This document shows positions 20,534-31,657 of a stretch of 64,000 nucleotides of DNA, piece by piece. Every line of letters begins with the position of its first letter. Within the stretch, counting starts at the first letter, position 1. Below the pieces are notes generated by a model, which saw nothing but the letters and a program-made list of their open reading frames with translations, made no database searches and had not been told where the DNA came from. Source of the stretch: Viridothelium virens (Eukaryota; Ascomycota; Dothideomycetes; Trypetheliales; Trypetheliaceae); assembly GCA_010094025.1 (NCBI GenBank), contig ML991801.1, positions 1 through 64,000 on the forward strand, read 5' to 3'. Both the position numbers and the translations under genes were made by a program.

Positions 20534-23500
20534 TTAAAGGTATTCAATGAGGAGTTGCACCTTGGCACACTTCGACTCATCAACACCCTTGGTCGAGATG
20601 GTATCCCACCACAAGAGCTGATTGCTAACAGTACGATTCTCGCACACCAACCAGCTACCGAATCGATCGTTCGACCAGGTAAGCTCGTCGTAGGCGACAC
20701 TCAGCTTGGCCGTACCAATCGCATCTGTGATGAGAGCGTCGGCATAGGCATCTTTGTTCCCGTCTAGAACGAGAGTCAGGCCCGACCAATCGCAACCTCC
20801 ATGCCAAAATGCGATGCTGCGGGTAGGGGGATCGTAGTAGACCGTGGCAGCACCACCGCGGTCAGCGCTGACCTGAGGATATACGGAAGAGGCGCCTTGA
20901 GAAATGATTAATGTACTGCTGTGAGGCACAGAAGGTATTGCGATGTCGTTGTATAGTATGACTTACCCTTTGGAGTGCCTTGTACGAAGAGACCTTCGAA
21001 ATCCTTTCGGCCGAACAGCACGTGAGTGCGTAGGTAGAAGAAAGTATTGTTGCGATTGAAATGGCTACATTGGTGCCAGGGAGCTGGTTCCCCGGGCTTG
21101 CTTGTTTCGGATGGTTGCGGAGCCGTTGTGTTGGCTAATGCAGATTCCGTTGGAGCAGGAGGTCCGTGTGGGGGTCGCTTCATCGTCGTCCAGCTCGATT
21201 CGTGATCCGCATAGTGCGAGGGCAGAGGAACTGTAGCTGTTGCTGAAGTTGGTATCGGTGCCGTAGAAGACGGAATTGAAGGACCAGCACCAGACGTCGA
21301 GCTTGATGTAATTGAACTTGGCACTGACTTTGAAGTCGAGGAAGCACTCGATCCTGGTAGCTCTGCGAAATCGACATAGGTTACACCGGATCCTACAGTA
21401 ATGGCTTGCTTCAAATAGCAGTTACCGGAAGCGCTGCCAACGTAAGAAAATCCAATACATTTTGGAGTTGCGTCACAGATGGCGAAACAGCTCTCGAATC
21501 CACGCTCAGTTCCTACAAACGTCAAATCTCCACCACCACGGTCGTAGCCGCACTGGATTGTGTAATTATTTCCCAATGGAGAGGTGTAAGTGTCGCTTGC
21601 AGCCTTTAATTGTGAGCATGATGCGGTGCCCGTGGCCACTGGAGCACCGGAGCTTGAAGTAGGCGATGTCGATGTAGAACTAGAGATGATTGGCTTATTA
21701 TCAGATTTGTTTGTTGGAGGTAATGTTGAGGATGACGGAGTTGAGGGTGATGGCGTGGAAGACGGCCTAGCCGTAGAGAGGCTTGCAATGTGGAAATCGA
21801 GAAAGGGGACAGTAGAGAAAAATATTACCTTTGGGAATATACAGATGTACTATGGCTTAGATCAGAACTCGTTGAACTTGAGTATGAGCCCGGAGTAGTG
21901 GAAGATGGGGGAGAGATGTTCGTGCTTGAGTGGTGGGGCTTGTAGCTCGAAGAAGGGCTGTGAGTTGCCGGAGGCGGAGGCGGAGGCGGAGGTGGAGGCG
22001 GAGGACTCGTCGGCTCAGTGACCTGAGAGCTAGAAGTTGGGCTATAGGTAGACGAAGATGGAGGTTGAGGAAGTGGAGCAGTGCTGTGAGTTGAGGAAGA
22101 CGAAACAAGGCTACTCGTGGTCGTTTCAGCAGTCTTGTTAGTAGAGTTTGAGCTAGAGATTGTTGTTGGTGGAGGCGGTTGGTTACTGGTGGTTGAGGAT
22201 GGGCTGTAGATACTTGATGACGAGCCGTTCGTACTTGGAGCGATATAAGTACTCGACAGGCTGTAGGTGCTCGAGGGGCTTTGGATCGACGAAGACTGGC
22301 TAGGGTGTACACTCGTACTTGGAGAAGGACCATAGATGCTCGAGGGTGGATTGTAGGTCGATGAATTCACACTTGAGCTTGAAGATAGGCTATTGGTACC
22401 CGCGGAAGGGCTATAGGTGGTTGAGGGAGCATGGTTTGATGAAGGCGGCAGTGACTGCACACTTGAGTTTGAAGAAGTATAGTGGGTGCTCGTAGAATAA
22501 GCGTAAGTGCTCGAGATAATGTAGGTGCTCGTAGAAGGAGCGTAAGTGCTTGAGGAAGGGCTGTAGGTTGTCGAGTTATGAGTAGTCGACGGTGGTGGGG
22601 CCACATTTGTGCTCGACGATGGACTATAGGTCGATGATGAGCTATGGGTCGATGACGATGAGCTCTGAGTTGAAGACGGTGGTAAAGACACGTTTGTGCT
22701 TGAGGACGGGCTATGGGTCGTTGTAGTATTAGTTGATGGCAGAGGTGGTGGTACATTTGTGCTCGAGGATGAGCTTTGGGTCGACGTCTGGGTCGATGAT
22801 GGAGTTGAGTACACGCTCGTGCTCGAGGATGAGCTGCTGGTCGGTGACGGAGGGGGCGTGTATACAGTTGTGCTCGAAGACGTGCTGGGAGTCGTGGTAG
22901 TGTTCGTTGACGATAGAGGCGGAGACTGGATAGTTGAGCTAGAAGACGGGCTGGGGGTCGTCGTAGTATGAGTCGTCAGTGACGAAGGAGGAACACTTGT
23001 GCTGGAGGAAGAGATGTAGGTTGTCGTAGTGTTGGACGACGATGGCGGAGATGATTGTACACTTGTGCTTGAGGACGTGGACGTTATGCTCGAAGACGGG
23101 CTTCTGACTGTCGTGGTGTTCGTTGACGAAAGAGGCGGAGACTGGATAGTTGAGCTAGAAGACGGGCTGGGTGTCGTTGTAGTAGGAGTCGTCAGTGACG
23201 AAGGAGGAACACTTGTGCTGGGGGAAGAGATATGGGTTGTCGTAGTGTTGGTCGACGATAGCGAAGATGGTTGTACACTTGTGCCTGAGGACGTGGACGT
23301 TATGGTAGAACGGTTCGTCGATGGAGGCGGAGGATAAACAATCGTGCTGGAGGAAGCCTGGGTTGTTGTGGTTTGCGTCGACAATGGTGTGTGCGTTGAA
23401 ACACTTGTACTCGTCTGTGGGGTTTGCGATGACGACGACGACGGCCCTTGAGATGGCCACCCCCCATGTGGAGCAGGCACGCAGACCACCTGATTGTGTA

Positions 23501-23662
23501 GTTAATTAGCCATCGTAGTCTTGTACAACTTTCTGTTTGGAGCGTTGTCGTTTGCAGAACCAGGCGAGCGGGATTACGAAGATCGAGACTAGAAGAGCAA
23601 TACAAACTTACAAGCTGTAGAAAGGCAGCTGCCGCAATGGCGAGCTTGTGTGTGGGAGCCAT
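20534..23662 (-). CDS. secreted mucin-like protein with PAN-like domain
   Basis: Exons are 23662-23612, 23489-21829, 21781-20967 and 20895-20534, giving 962 aa. The first exon encodes a signal peptide (basic start, then 'AIAAAAFLQL'). Residues ~18-620 are almost entirely Ser/Thr/Pro with occasional Val/Tyr/Asn, a mucin-type stalk likely to be O-glycosylated, including a pure proline run of about 12. Around residues 624-710 is a PAN/Apple-like module with six or more cysteines ('CSQLKAASDTY', 'YTIQCGYDRGGGDL', 'SCFAICDATPKCIGFSYV', 'GNCYLKQA'). A second linker leads to an unrecognised globular C-terminal domain (~790-962) containing 'YLRTHVLFGRKDFEGLFVQG', 'IAFWHGGCDWSGLTLVLDG' and 'WLVCENRTVSNQLLWW'. 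No GPI-anchor signal or C-terminal membrane helix is visible. It is probably a wall-associated or extracellular protein; the function is not known. Confidence 0.8.
22890..23306 (-). repeat. 216-bp tandem duplication in the mucin stalk
   Basis: Two adjacent near-identical copies with a period of exactly 216 bases (72 codons). For example, the segment beginning AGGCGGAGACTGG occurs at 22917 and again at 23133, and GAGGACGTGG occurs at 23071 and again at 23287. The period is a multiple of three, so the reading frame is kept. The copies differ at few bases, pointing to recent slippage or unequal exchange. Confidence 0.85.
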
Positions 23663-25733
23663 ATCTCTCGCCCTGCAACAGAGAAAGCTCTGCTGGGCAC
23701 CTGTTTCCCGGGGAATTGGAGACTTGATATACCCCCCCGATAACTCCACCTTCGGCGCTCATACGGCACGTAAAGCAGGTCAGAGATGAAGCCGAAAACA
23801 GTGGATGGGGTCCATTATTATCCCGAAGTACGTTGCACAGTCAGTGAAGCAGAAGAATGTACATCGAACGGACCCTATCAACGGACACGGAAAAGGATAG
23901 CGACAGAAAAATGTGCCTACCTCCTCTTTCAAGACGACTCGTAGTCCTCAAGTATAGGGTTCCGACAGATACCATGGTCACGGCCATATCGCTCCACTTG
24001 TTGGGAGGAGATGCGGAGGTCGTTGCAAGATATGTCGAGTACTTGGATCCAGAAGATGGCGATTTGAAGTGTCAGAAGAACATCTTGACGGACAGGATTA
24101 TTGTTTTGACGTGTGAAGGACGATAGTTGCCTGTCCACGTATGTGGACCTTGAATGAGGGGAAAGCTGGCTCGAGAACTTGAAATGGAAGAATTGTGGTG
24201 CAAATGAGCGTGGGTGGCCTCATCTAATGTTTCAAGCAAAACTGCATGTGTCAATTGAGGCAGGCATATGGTGTCGTTGGAGTAAGAATGCTCCCGTTAT
24301 CTGGTAACGGAGACTCCGCGAGCAACGGAAGGCAATAAAAGTTTCCAGAACGAAACGGCGGGAAGGGTCACTCAACGTCGTGCGCAACGACGTGTGTGTG
24401 TAATCTCAAACTCTGATCTCACGTCATTGTAGTGAAAGAGGCACATAAAACTCACGTGCAGTTGTTCACGGAACTTAGTGGAAAGGCCTGGATTGCAACC
24501 AACGCTGATTTCTTAGAAGCCTCATTACAGCTCGTGTGCGTGTTTTCGAAGCCTAGGGCGAATAAAATTGGGTGGCATTCCCTTTGTAGTCCCTACCATT
24601 GGCCAGAGAATCGTACGGAGTCGATTGGTCGCATCGCGCATATGTAGAGTGCATGTGGCAAGGAGTATTGGAACAGCGAAGTATTTCCTGGAGGTTCTCA
24701 CCCAACCAGCGGCCCAACTTTATGAGTATTTAAGTAGTCCAGCTGGATTCGTAGAATTCTCGCAGAGAGGACAATCTGTCAATGAAGAAGATTTCCTATG
24801 GCTGGTGGTCGTTGAAATGTGAACATCGAGCAATTCTATGCTGCTTCAATGCTTCGGCAATGAGGCCGCCCTGCTACCAAACTGGAATGCAAACAGATCA
24901 CATCAGGAATAATATCGCGTTGCTAATAGTCCAGTCAAACATTTCTCTCGCTGGCCCATGAGTCTCATTGAAATGCTTCAGTTCCTAGACCAAGCCATTA
25001 TTCTCGTATCAGTCAAATGTCAATCACAGTGTTGGTGGACTCACTTTAGCTGCGTATGCCATGGCCATGTCCCTGAACAAGGACCTCGGGATTTTTGGGA
25101 GATTGCTTTCACCTTGATGGCGCTTAGGGACCAGTCCAACGTAAGGAAACCAGCTTCCACGTCTCAACGGGCCCCGCCAACGAAACAGCGTGTTCCATTT
25201 GAGCCTCGTAGTATCGACGAGTTGCACGTTTGCCCAGACTGGAGAAAAACCAAGTATTCTGATGTTTGTGCGAAGAAAGAAATGGGAAAACCGTTGGTGA
25301 CTGAAAACTGCAATTTCAAAAAACTCCCCTATTGCCTAGAACTTATACATCCGGTTAAGAAAACTGCGCCTGAACGCACCAGCATCCACCACTCATTCAG
25401 TAGCAAAGAAGTGCTCCACAGTGAGTGTACCGCCCGATGCAGGTCCAACGAAAGGAAAATGAGATAGTGGTGAAAGAAACGCGAGATGCCGTAGCGTCGA
25501 CGCTATCATGTACCGTCGCTGCTGACCTGTCTGCCTCTCGCACATCTCACAGAGGATATATGCTCCTCCAACAGGCCGTACACTCGAAATAAACAAGCAA
25601 AGTGACATCTCCACAATCTCATTTCATTTCCTTCCACTCCACATCAAACACTTCATTCTCGGGGGTATCTCCATCTGCATCTCCACATGCATCTCCTCAC
25701 GCTCGATTCCCTCACGGAAAACACGCCCACACT
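23663..25733. other. intergenic, no supported gene
   Basis: Promoter of the mucin-like gene on the left. A 169-codon plus-strand frame (24958-25467) is the longest open stretch. Its product shows no motif I recognise, and neighbouring frames are equally open, so I do not call it a gene. Confidence 0.4.
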
Positions 25734-26255
25734 CTACACCTTCTCACTCACCAACTTCGTCGTTGTCCGAGGTCGGTACACCGCATCCTGCCCGCTCATC
25801 CGCCTTCCCAGCGCCCGATCCAGCTTCGCCCCAAGCGCAAGCTTGCTCATGTCGCCGTCCTTCTGCGCCGAGGGGACGTAGCGCTGCGACGCCAGCCGCT
25901 TGTCTTCCAGTCGGTCGAAGCTCCGCGACCAGGTCTTGATTTCGGCGCTCCGCGGGTCGGCGGTCGACGTTGTGGTGGTGGTGGAGGCGGCGAGGGAGGG
26001 GGCGCCGCTGTAGGTGGAGAAGCGGGTGGAGGCGCGGTTGGAGGAGAGTGGGGTCTTCTGGAGGTGTTAGTGTATAGGGGCCTGACTTCTTTGAGGGTGA
26101 GAGGAGCTGCAGGGAAGTGGGGATGTGGTGCTACTGGCGAGGATGGAGACGTTGATTGTAGGTGTATGTAGGTTCTTTCGTAATGTAGGAGGCAGTGGTT
26201 GGGGACTGCTTACGGAGTTGAGTATTGGTCGTGATGATTCTAGCGAGCGACCCAT
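25734..26255 (-). CDS. small conserved-looking hypothetical protein, two exons
   Basis: A gene easily missed because its second exon contains no start codon near its beginning. Exon 1 (26255-26214) encodes 'MGRSLESSRPILNS'; a GTAAGC...CAG intron of 156 nt follows; exon 2 (26057-25734) continues in phase with 'KTPLSSNRASTRFSTYSGAP'. The total is 121 aa. The C-terminal half is ordered-looking and charged: 'EIKTWSRSFDRLEDKRLASQ', 'RYVPSAQKDGDMSKLALG', 'AKLDRALGRRMSGQDAVYRP', ending 'TTTKLVSEKV'. Codon use is strongly G/C-ending, as in expressed genes. I do not recognise the family. There is no signal peptide and no membrane helix. The good splice sites and third-position bias support it being real. 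Confidence 0.6.
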
Positions 26256-28166
26256 TGTGACGATTTGGGAGACTTGAGGATGGTGGGAGGAAGGACGACG
26301 GTCGTCAGAGACTCGTGTCGTTCAAGAGGATTTCTCAGACCTTTTCGGAGTCGATGTTCGATTGTCGTTCCGAAAAACGAAGGATTAATGTCAAAAAGGA
26401 ACGTAGAGGTGACAGTTGTCGTAAAATCGTCAGGTTGGAGAGTAAGGTAGGGAAAAGGCACGTAAGGCGTCTAGGGGAGGCGGAGCGGCAGGGCCACTGG
26501 GCGTTGTGTAATGTCTGCCGATCCTGTGTTTCGGGATTTGTTGCGGTTCACTCGCAATCGCACACGTATCGAGTCAGGAGAGTGGGAAGGGTCTCTGCCT
26601 CAGGGGGTATGACACTGGATCTTCACCAGGATTGGAAGCAATCAAACTCGCGAAGCCCTCGATCGCGTTCGGTGCTGACGTCGTTGCGCGTTCAGGGTAC
26701 ACTCACGGCGTGATGGACGGTTTGATGTCTGGATAGTTTGCCTGGTATACAGAGTAGATGGCCGGTGGGTACCTGGCCTCTATTTCTACTCCCCTGTTAC
26801 TAGCTAACTACCGCGCGTCCGAGTCTGCCCCTCTCCGCAGCGTCAGCGTAGAGGCTGACTTCGGCCTCCCTGGTGGCCCAGAAGCTGCAGCAGAGCAAAG
26901 CTAGCTAGTGCTATTATCGAATACGCCCCAATGGCATGCGACATCGCGATAGCTCGGACGAGACGGGTTTGCTTGTTTTAGGGGCTGGAAGCCTACCAAC
27001 AAAGCCTAGCAACGTGGACGGCTTGGAGGGAAGAGAGCAGGGCAAAACAGGTGGCGTTGCTGGGATCAGGTTCAGGCTTCTCCTGGCCGGCCTCGAGAGC
27101 TGTTTCTGCGACGACGGGACCTCGCGGCTTGCATCCTTTCTCCCCCACGTCGCCACGAGGCTGCGCGTCACCATGCCCCTTCTGACAATCTTTTCCGGCT
27201 GGCCACGAGGCAACCGGCTTCATCACCTGCATCGCGTATCTGGATTGCCCTGCGTGCCGCCTCCACAACATGGACCGCCTCTGCAGGGAGAAGAGGCGAC
27301 CCGCTGCTGTTCTGCCAGACTCCATGCTAAGTATGTCTTTATTTTTCTCAAAATCTAGATTTTAGGGCGACGTACTCCGTACCGCATCGAGACAGGACCT
27401 CTCAACTGTGCTTTACCGAGGGAGCTCCACTTTAAAGACATGCAAGCCAATCTGTACACTCACCACACTGCGTCTCGTTGCTGAGGTGAAGGCTTAGTGC
27501 GCAGGTGACCGTACAGACGCCCTCCAACCCCTCCACCCTCCATATCCAATCGTACAAGGCCAAGTAATGGGCGGCGTGTCTCATCCCGTAAGTAGCCCAC
27601 AGGAGGGGTTTGTCTGTTGTCTGCAAACGTTCTGTTGAGCAGATGTCGATATTAGTCACAGCCATGAAGACGGATCGGCCTTGTCAAGACTGGACTGGAT
27701 GGCTGTGAGCTAGGTAGAGCCGTCTCTAAACCATTGATTCTCCAGCCCCACAAGATCATCTCCATTCAAGCTTGTTTGTTGATCGGCGATATTTCGGGCT
27801 TCCTGGTCTAGCTTGGTGGGAAAAAGTTCTTGACTCATGGGTGAGGAACTATACGTCACTTGCAATATAGAACGCAATGAGGTGCCGTTTCTTTCTCAAT
27901 TATATGTTTCGCCCGAATGTGCAAGTCCCGGTAGCGTCTAAAATTAGCTTCCATTGTCGATTCCGACAGAATTTTCTCTGGCGCGGGATAATTGTAATGA
28001 TCGACCGAACTAGAAAACTACCGTCTACACATGTATGTCGGATCAGCTTGAAGAGAATGAACTACTACTGAGTTGAATAGCCAGCCGAATCCGAATCCCC
28101 AGTCCCGCATGTAAAATCTCCGAAGACAATGCGGCTCACTCTTGACCGTCTGATGATCTACTGCAT
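26256..28166. other. intergenic, no gene seen
   Basis: 1.9 kb between the small two-exon gene and the septin-like gene. Several frames of 60-140 codons exist on both strands, but none has a motif, and the overlapping frames are equally open. No RNA gene was recognised. Confidence 0.4.
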
Positions 28167-30588
28167 CTACCTCTCCACAAACGACCACGCCCCCCAATTA
28201 TCCAGCCCCACACTGCTAAACCACGAGTTTGAACTCTCACCCCAGCTCCTCCAGATCCACATGGCCAGCGCCCCCGCGATCCCACATCCCCCCAGCACCT
28301 GCACCACAAGCCATCCCTTCTGCCCTACCTGATCTGCCCAACCCAGCAGACCCAACGGATCCCGGGCATCTTGAATCGGTCCTCTCGGCAATCTCCCCGT
28401 CCTTCTGCGCGCCATAGCACCATCCTTTGTTCGCACGAGCATGCCTTCCTGCTCCACTGCAGTAGGCCCAGCATTACACTCCTCAAGCTTGTCCATGAGA
28501 TAGCTCGTGGGCTCGCCACGGGCGAGTCGTTCGTACCGGTCACGCTCGTTCTGGAGGCTCCGCTGAAGGTCTGTTGCCCATTTTGCCAGGCGGACCTGTG
28601 CGAGATGTTCCTCGCGTTGAGGCCGGTTGGTGAGGAGAGTGAGGGCGTTTTGATGTTGGTCGTGAGGAGGTAACGATGCTGCTGGAGACAAGGAGCGAGA
28701 TGATGAAGGAAGTAAGTGGTCTTGGGAAGAGGATGAAGATCGTGATATGTCTGGGGATGTAATATTAGAGGGGCCTTTCTTTCGGGCGGAGTCTATCTCG
28801 AATGTTGTTCCCCCTGCATGCGTTGGCGTGGGCTTGTTCATGAGCATACTCTTGCCGTCGCGTGTGGACCGCCATTGAAGAAATTTCCGTGCTGCTGAAT
28901 GTCGTAGCCAGGCGGCGTTGTCCGGCTCGAATATCTGGTCGACCAAAGTATAGAGTTCTGAAGGAAGTAAGGGTTGCATGTATTCTGAACTCATGAGTAG
29001 ACTTGCATCCATGGTTTCAGCATCGCTGCCAGGCGCAGAAGAGACAACGAATGGTGGGGACTGCAACGGCTCTTTCTGACATTCTTCGATGCTCTTGCCA
29101 AAGAGAAAGGGCTGTACGTCGGCATCGCTTAGATCTTCCAGGAGCCGGACCTTGAGTGAAGCAACTGTTTCAGGTCCAATCATATCGGCCTTGCCGATGA
29201 CCGGTATGACATTCGTCATTTGGCATAAACGTGAGATCATACTTATGTCCTCGGCATTGTGCCCTTCTGTATGCAGAATGAGAAACAAAAATCGAAGCAA
29301 AGTGGGATGAGCTTACCATGGCTGAGTACAAGTAATATCAGATCTACCTGGACACCTCCATTACCGCTTAGCATGTCTAGTAATTCAGAGTCGGTGAGGC
29401 TTTTGAATGCGACATTTCGGTGCAACAGGCGATCGATATATTGTATAGTAGGTTCCAGATTCGGAAGTGACGTCTCGTAGCCAGTGTAGCTAGGAGCATC
29501 GACAAAGCAAATATTCCTCTCTAACACAGCATCTCCCATGCTCTTTCGTCGACGAATCGTCTTACTTTCTTCGTCTTCTGTCCACCAAGCAGGATATGAC
29601 CGTGTGCTGGCGTGAACCTCAGAGAAAACCGAGGTAGACGCGGGCCTTTCCTTTGACTGAGACGATTTTGGGCTTTTCTCATTGATTTGAGACGTTGATT
29701 GGCTTGTGGGAAGTGGGTCAACGTGTACGATATCCTCGCAGCACTGCATTATAGATCGAATCAGCGAAGTCTTGCCAGTCCCTAAAGTCGGAGTCAGTGC
29801 TGGTTCTTGTCAAATTGAATGTGAGATGAACAGATGTACATACCAGCTGGACCAGCCACAAGGATCTTCAATTTGCCTATACGCTTCCCTCGATCAGTGA
29901 ACGGTCGCCTTGTTGGCATCTTAATACTGGGCATGACCAGCTGAGGGGCCTTGGCTGGCTGCACCAGAGAATTTTCCTCATTATGGTCGTGCTCATCCTC
30001 ATTTCCTGATTCGACTGCTTGACTTTCAGTATCATCTGCTGCAGACTCATCATCGGAGAGCTTCAACGACTTCAAGGAACCCGTTTTTGGCGAGCTAGGA
30101 GCTCCTGACCCTGGGGTGGGGGAAAGGCGAAACGGGGTTAGAGGCTGGGAGATCGATATCTGAGACGACCGTCGACCACTATTTTGGGAAGGCGATGAAG
30201 CGAGACTCGAGGCAGCCCTTGGACTTTCAGGGGAGATGATGCGCTGCGCCGCAGCAATAATCTTTGGATGGACTGGATTCTTAGGTGACTTTCTCTTACC
30301 CAATACCGTACCCTTGTGGCCGTCTTTTTCACCTTCGCCATTCTCCAGGAATGCTGAACCTATAGCATCCTCAAGGCTTTGAACACCGTATGAGCTGTCC
30401 CTGACAGTTGCAGGAGATGTCTCTGCCGCTTGCACGTCTTCCACGCTTGATGTATTATTCATATCCTCCTCTCTTTTCAGAAAGAATGTTGTTGGTGCTC
30501 CTGAGGGAGGCCTTGGAGGTGGGGTGCCTGTAATACTTTGCTTGCGAGAATGCGGCGCAGGGAGGTCTTTATCGGTAGCAGGTCCCAT
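28167..30588 (-). CDS. septin-like GTPase with C-terminal transmembrane segment
   Basis: Exons are 30588-29844, 29781-29317 and 29266-28167, giving 769 aa. A long Ser/Pro-rich disordered N-terminus (1-~240) leads to a septin-type G domain. The P-loop is 'GPAGTGKTSLIRS' (Gly246-Thr253, split by intron 1), the switch region 'CFVDAPSY' stands where septins have DTPG, and the G4 motif is 'VIGKADMI' (428-431, AKAD in septins). 'GHNAEDISMISRLC' just before G4 is also septin-like. The usual C-terminal coiled coil is replaced by a Ser-rich linker, a short helical 'EEHLAQVRLAKWATDLQRSL' stretch, and a hydrophobic 'WLVVQVLGGCGIAGALAMWI' span (~723-742) near the C-terminus. It probably anchors to a membrane by its tail. 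Classical septins lack such a span, so this is a divergent septin relative of filamentous fungi; its role is unknown to me. Confidence 0.85.
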
Positions 30589-31657
30589 TTCCCGTTTTCG
30601 CGGAAACTTCCTGTTCGTAAGTCTTTCGTGCGGGCTTCTTGGATGGATTTCCTGCGACCTGAACCACTGAAGGAGATTCGATGACGTGCAATAAGCTCGA
30701 GGTACCCCTCAGTAGCCCCACTATGCCAGCAAAAGATTCTAATGAGCGCTGGGAATGGGTAGTCATAGAAAGACACTGTTGCAGTCCTGCAATATGGAAC
30801 AATTTTCAACACGATGGTCAGCAAGTGAAGGTCATTTCTTGGATGAAGTTGGTCGATGTCATGGTACTCGTGAGTTCAGGGTCCAAATGATAGTGGATCG
30901 GTCATCGGACATCCTGGCTACACCCTTGCATTGTTATCGTTCACATTTCACCCGTAGGAAAGAATCAGATCACTGGATATATGCCCAATCATTTACTCAT
31001 GATCTAGACTGATATACTATGATTCCAAGAAATGTCGTCTGGCCTATCTAAGCAGTTTTGAATTGTATTTGCACGATCATTCTTCCCACTCGGGGAGATC
31101 TTCCAGCCTAGGTACCTCATCCTTGTCCAACCTCCACAGCAAGCAATAAGCTCCGAAGAAGAGATGATGAAAGCTAGAGCAAAGTCGAAGTGTATAAGGC
31201 CTCCGAGAAGGAGCTGTCGATGATTGGTATCGATACGAATGTCGGTAAAAGTTGTTGTGCCATGAAAACCGGGATAAAAAGTGATACACGAAGAAGTCGC
31301 GACTAAGGCCCCATCAACAGTCGTAAAATGTTGATCGAATGAAGAAGCAGCAAATGGGCCGCAACGCTATGCCCTTGAACAAATGGCCGGCACAGATGCT
31401 GAACACTTTTAGCAGGATACAACGCCGTATTGAACAATTAGAAAATGGTGTACAGTGTATGGTGAAAGTTAGTATGCTGTAAAAGCCTGCAGGCAGTGTG
31501 AACATCGACCGCCGCATTTAGCAACGACCGGCAGTCCACAATAAGCCAGTGACGAGTTTGAGCATGTTTGGCCAAAAGCCATTCAAAAGTTGGACTGCTC
31601 ATGCGAAAGTGGATGAGAGGATCCTGGGCACCAATAGCACGGGAATGAAAATCCATT
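30589..31657. other. intergenic, no gene seen
   Basis: Upstream region of the septin-like gene and 3' flank of the G3BP-type gene, both on the minus strand. Short frames only, without motifs. Confidence 0.45.

Noticed and set aside
22696-23337. Plus-strand Val/Gly/Asp-rich frames across the mucin stalk
   Set aside because: These are shadows of the Ser/Thr/Pro codons on the minus strand; the minus-strand gene has a signal peptide and consistent splicing.
24958-25467. 169-codon plus-strand frame in the 23.7-25.7 kb spacer
   Set aside because: No recognisable motif, no splice context and no codon bias I could discern; more likely chance.
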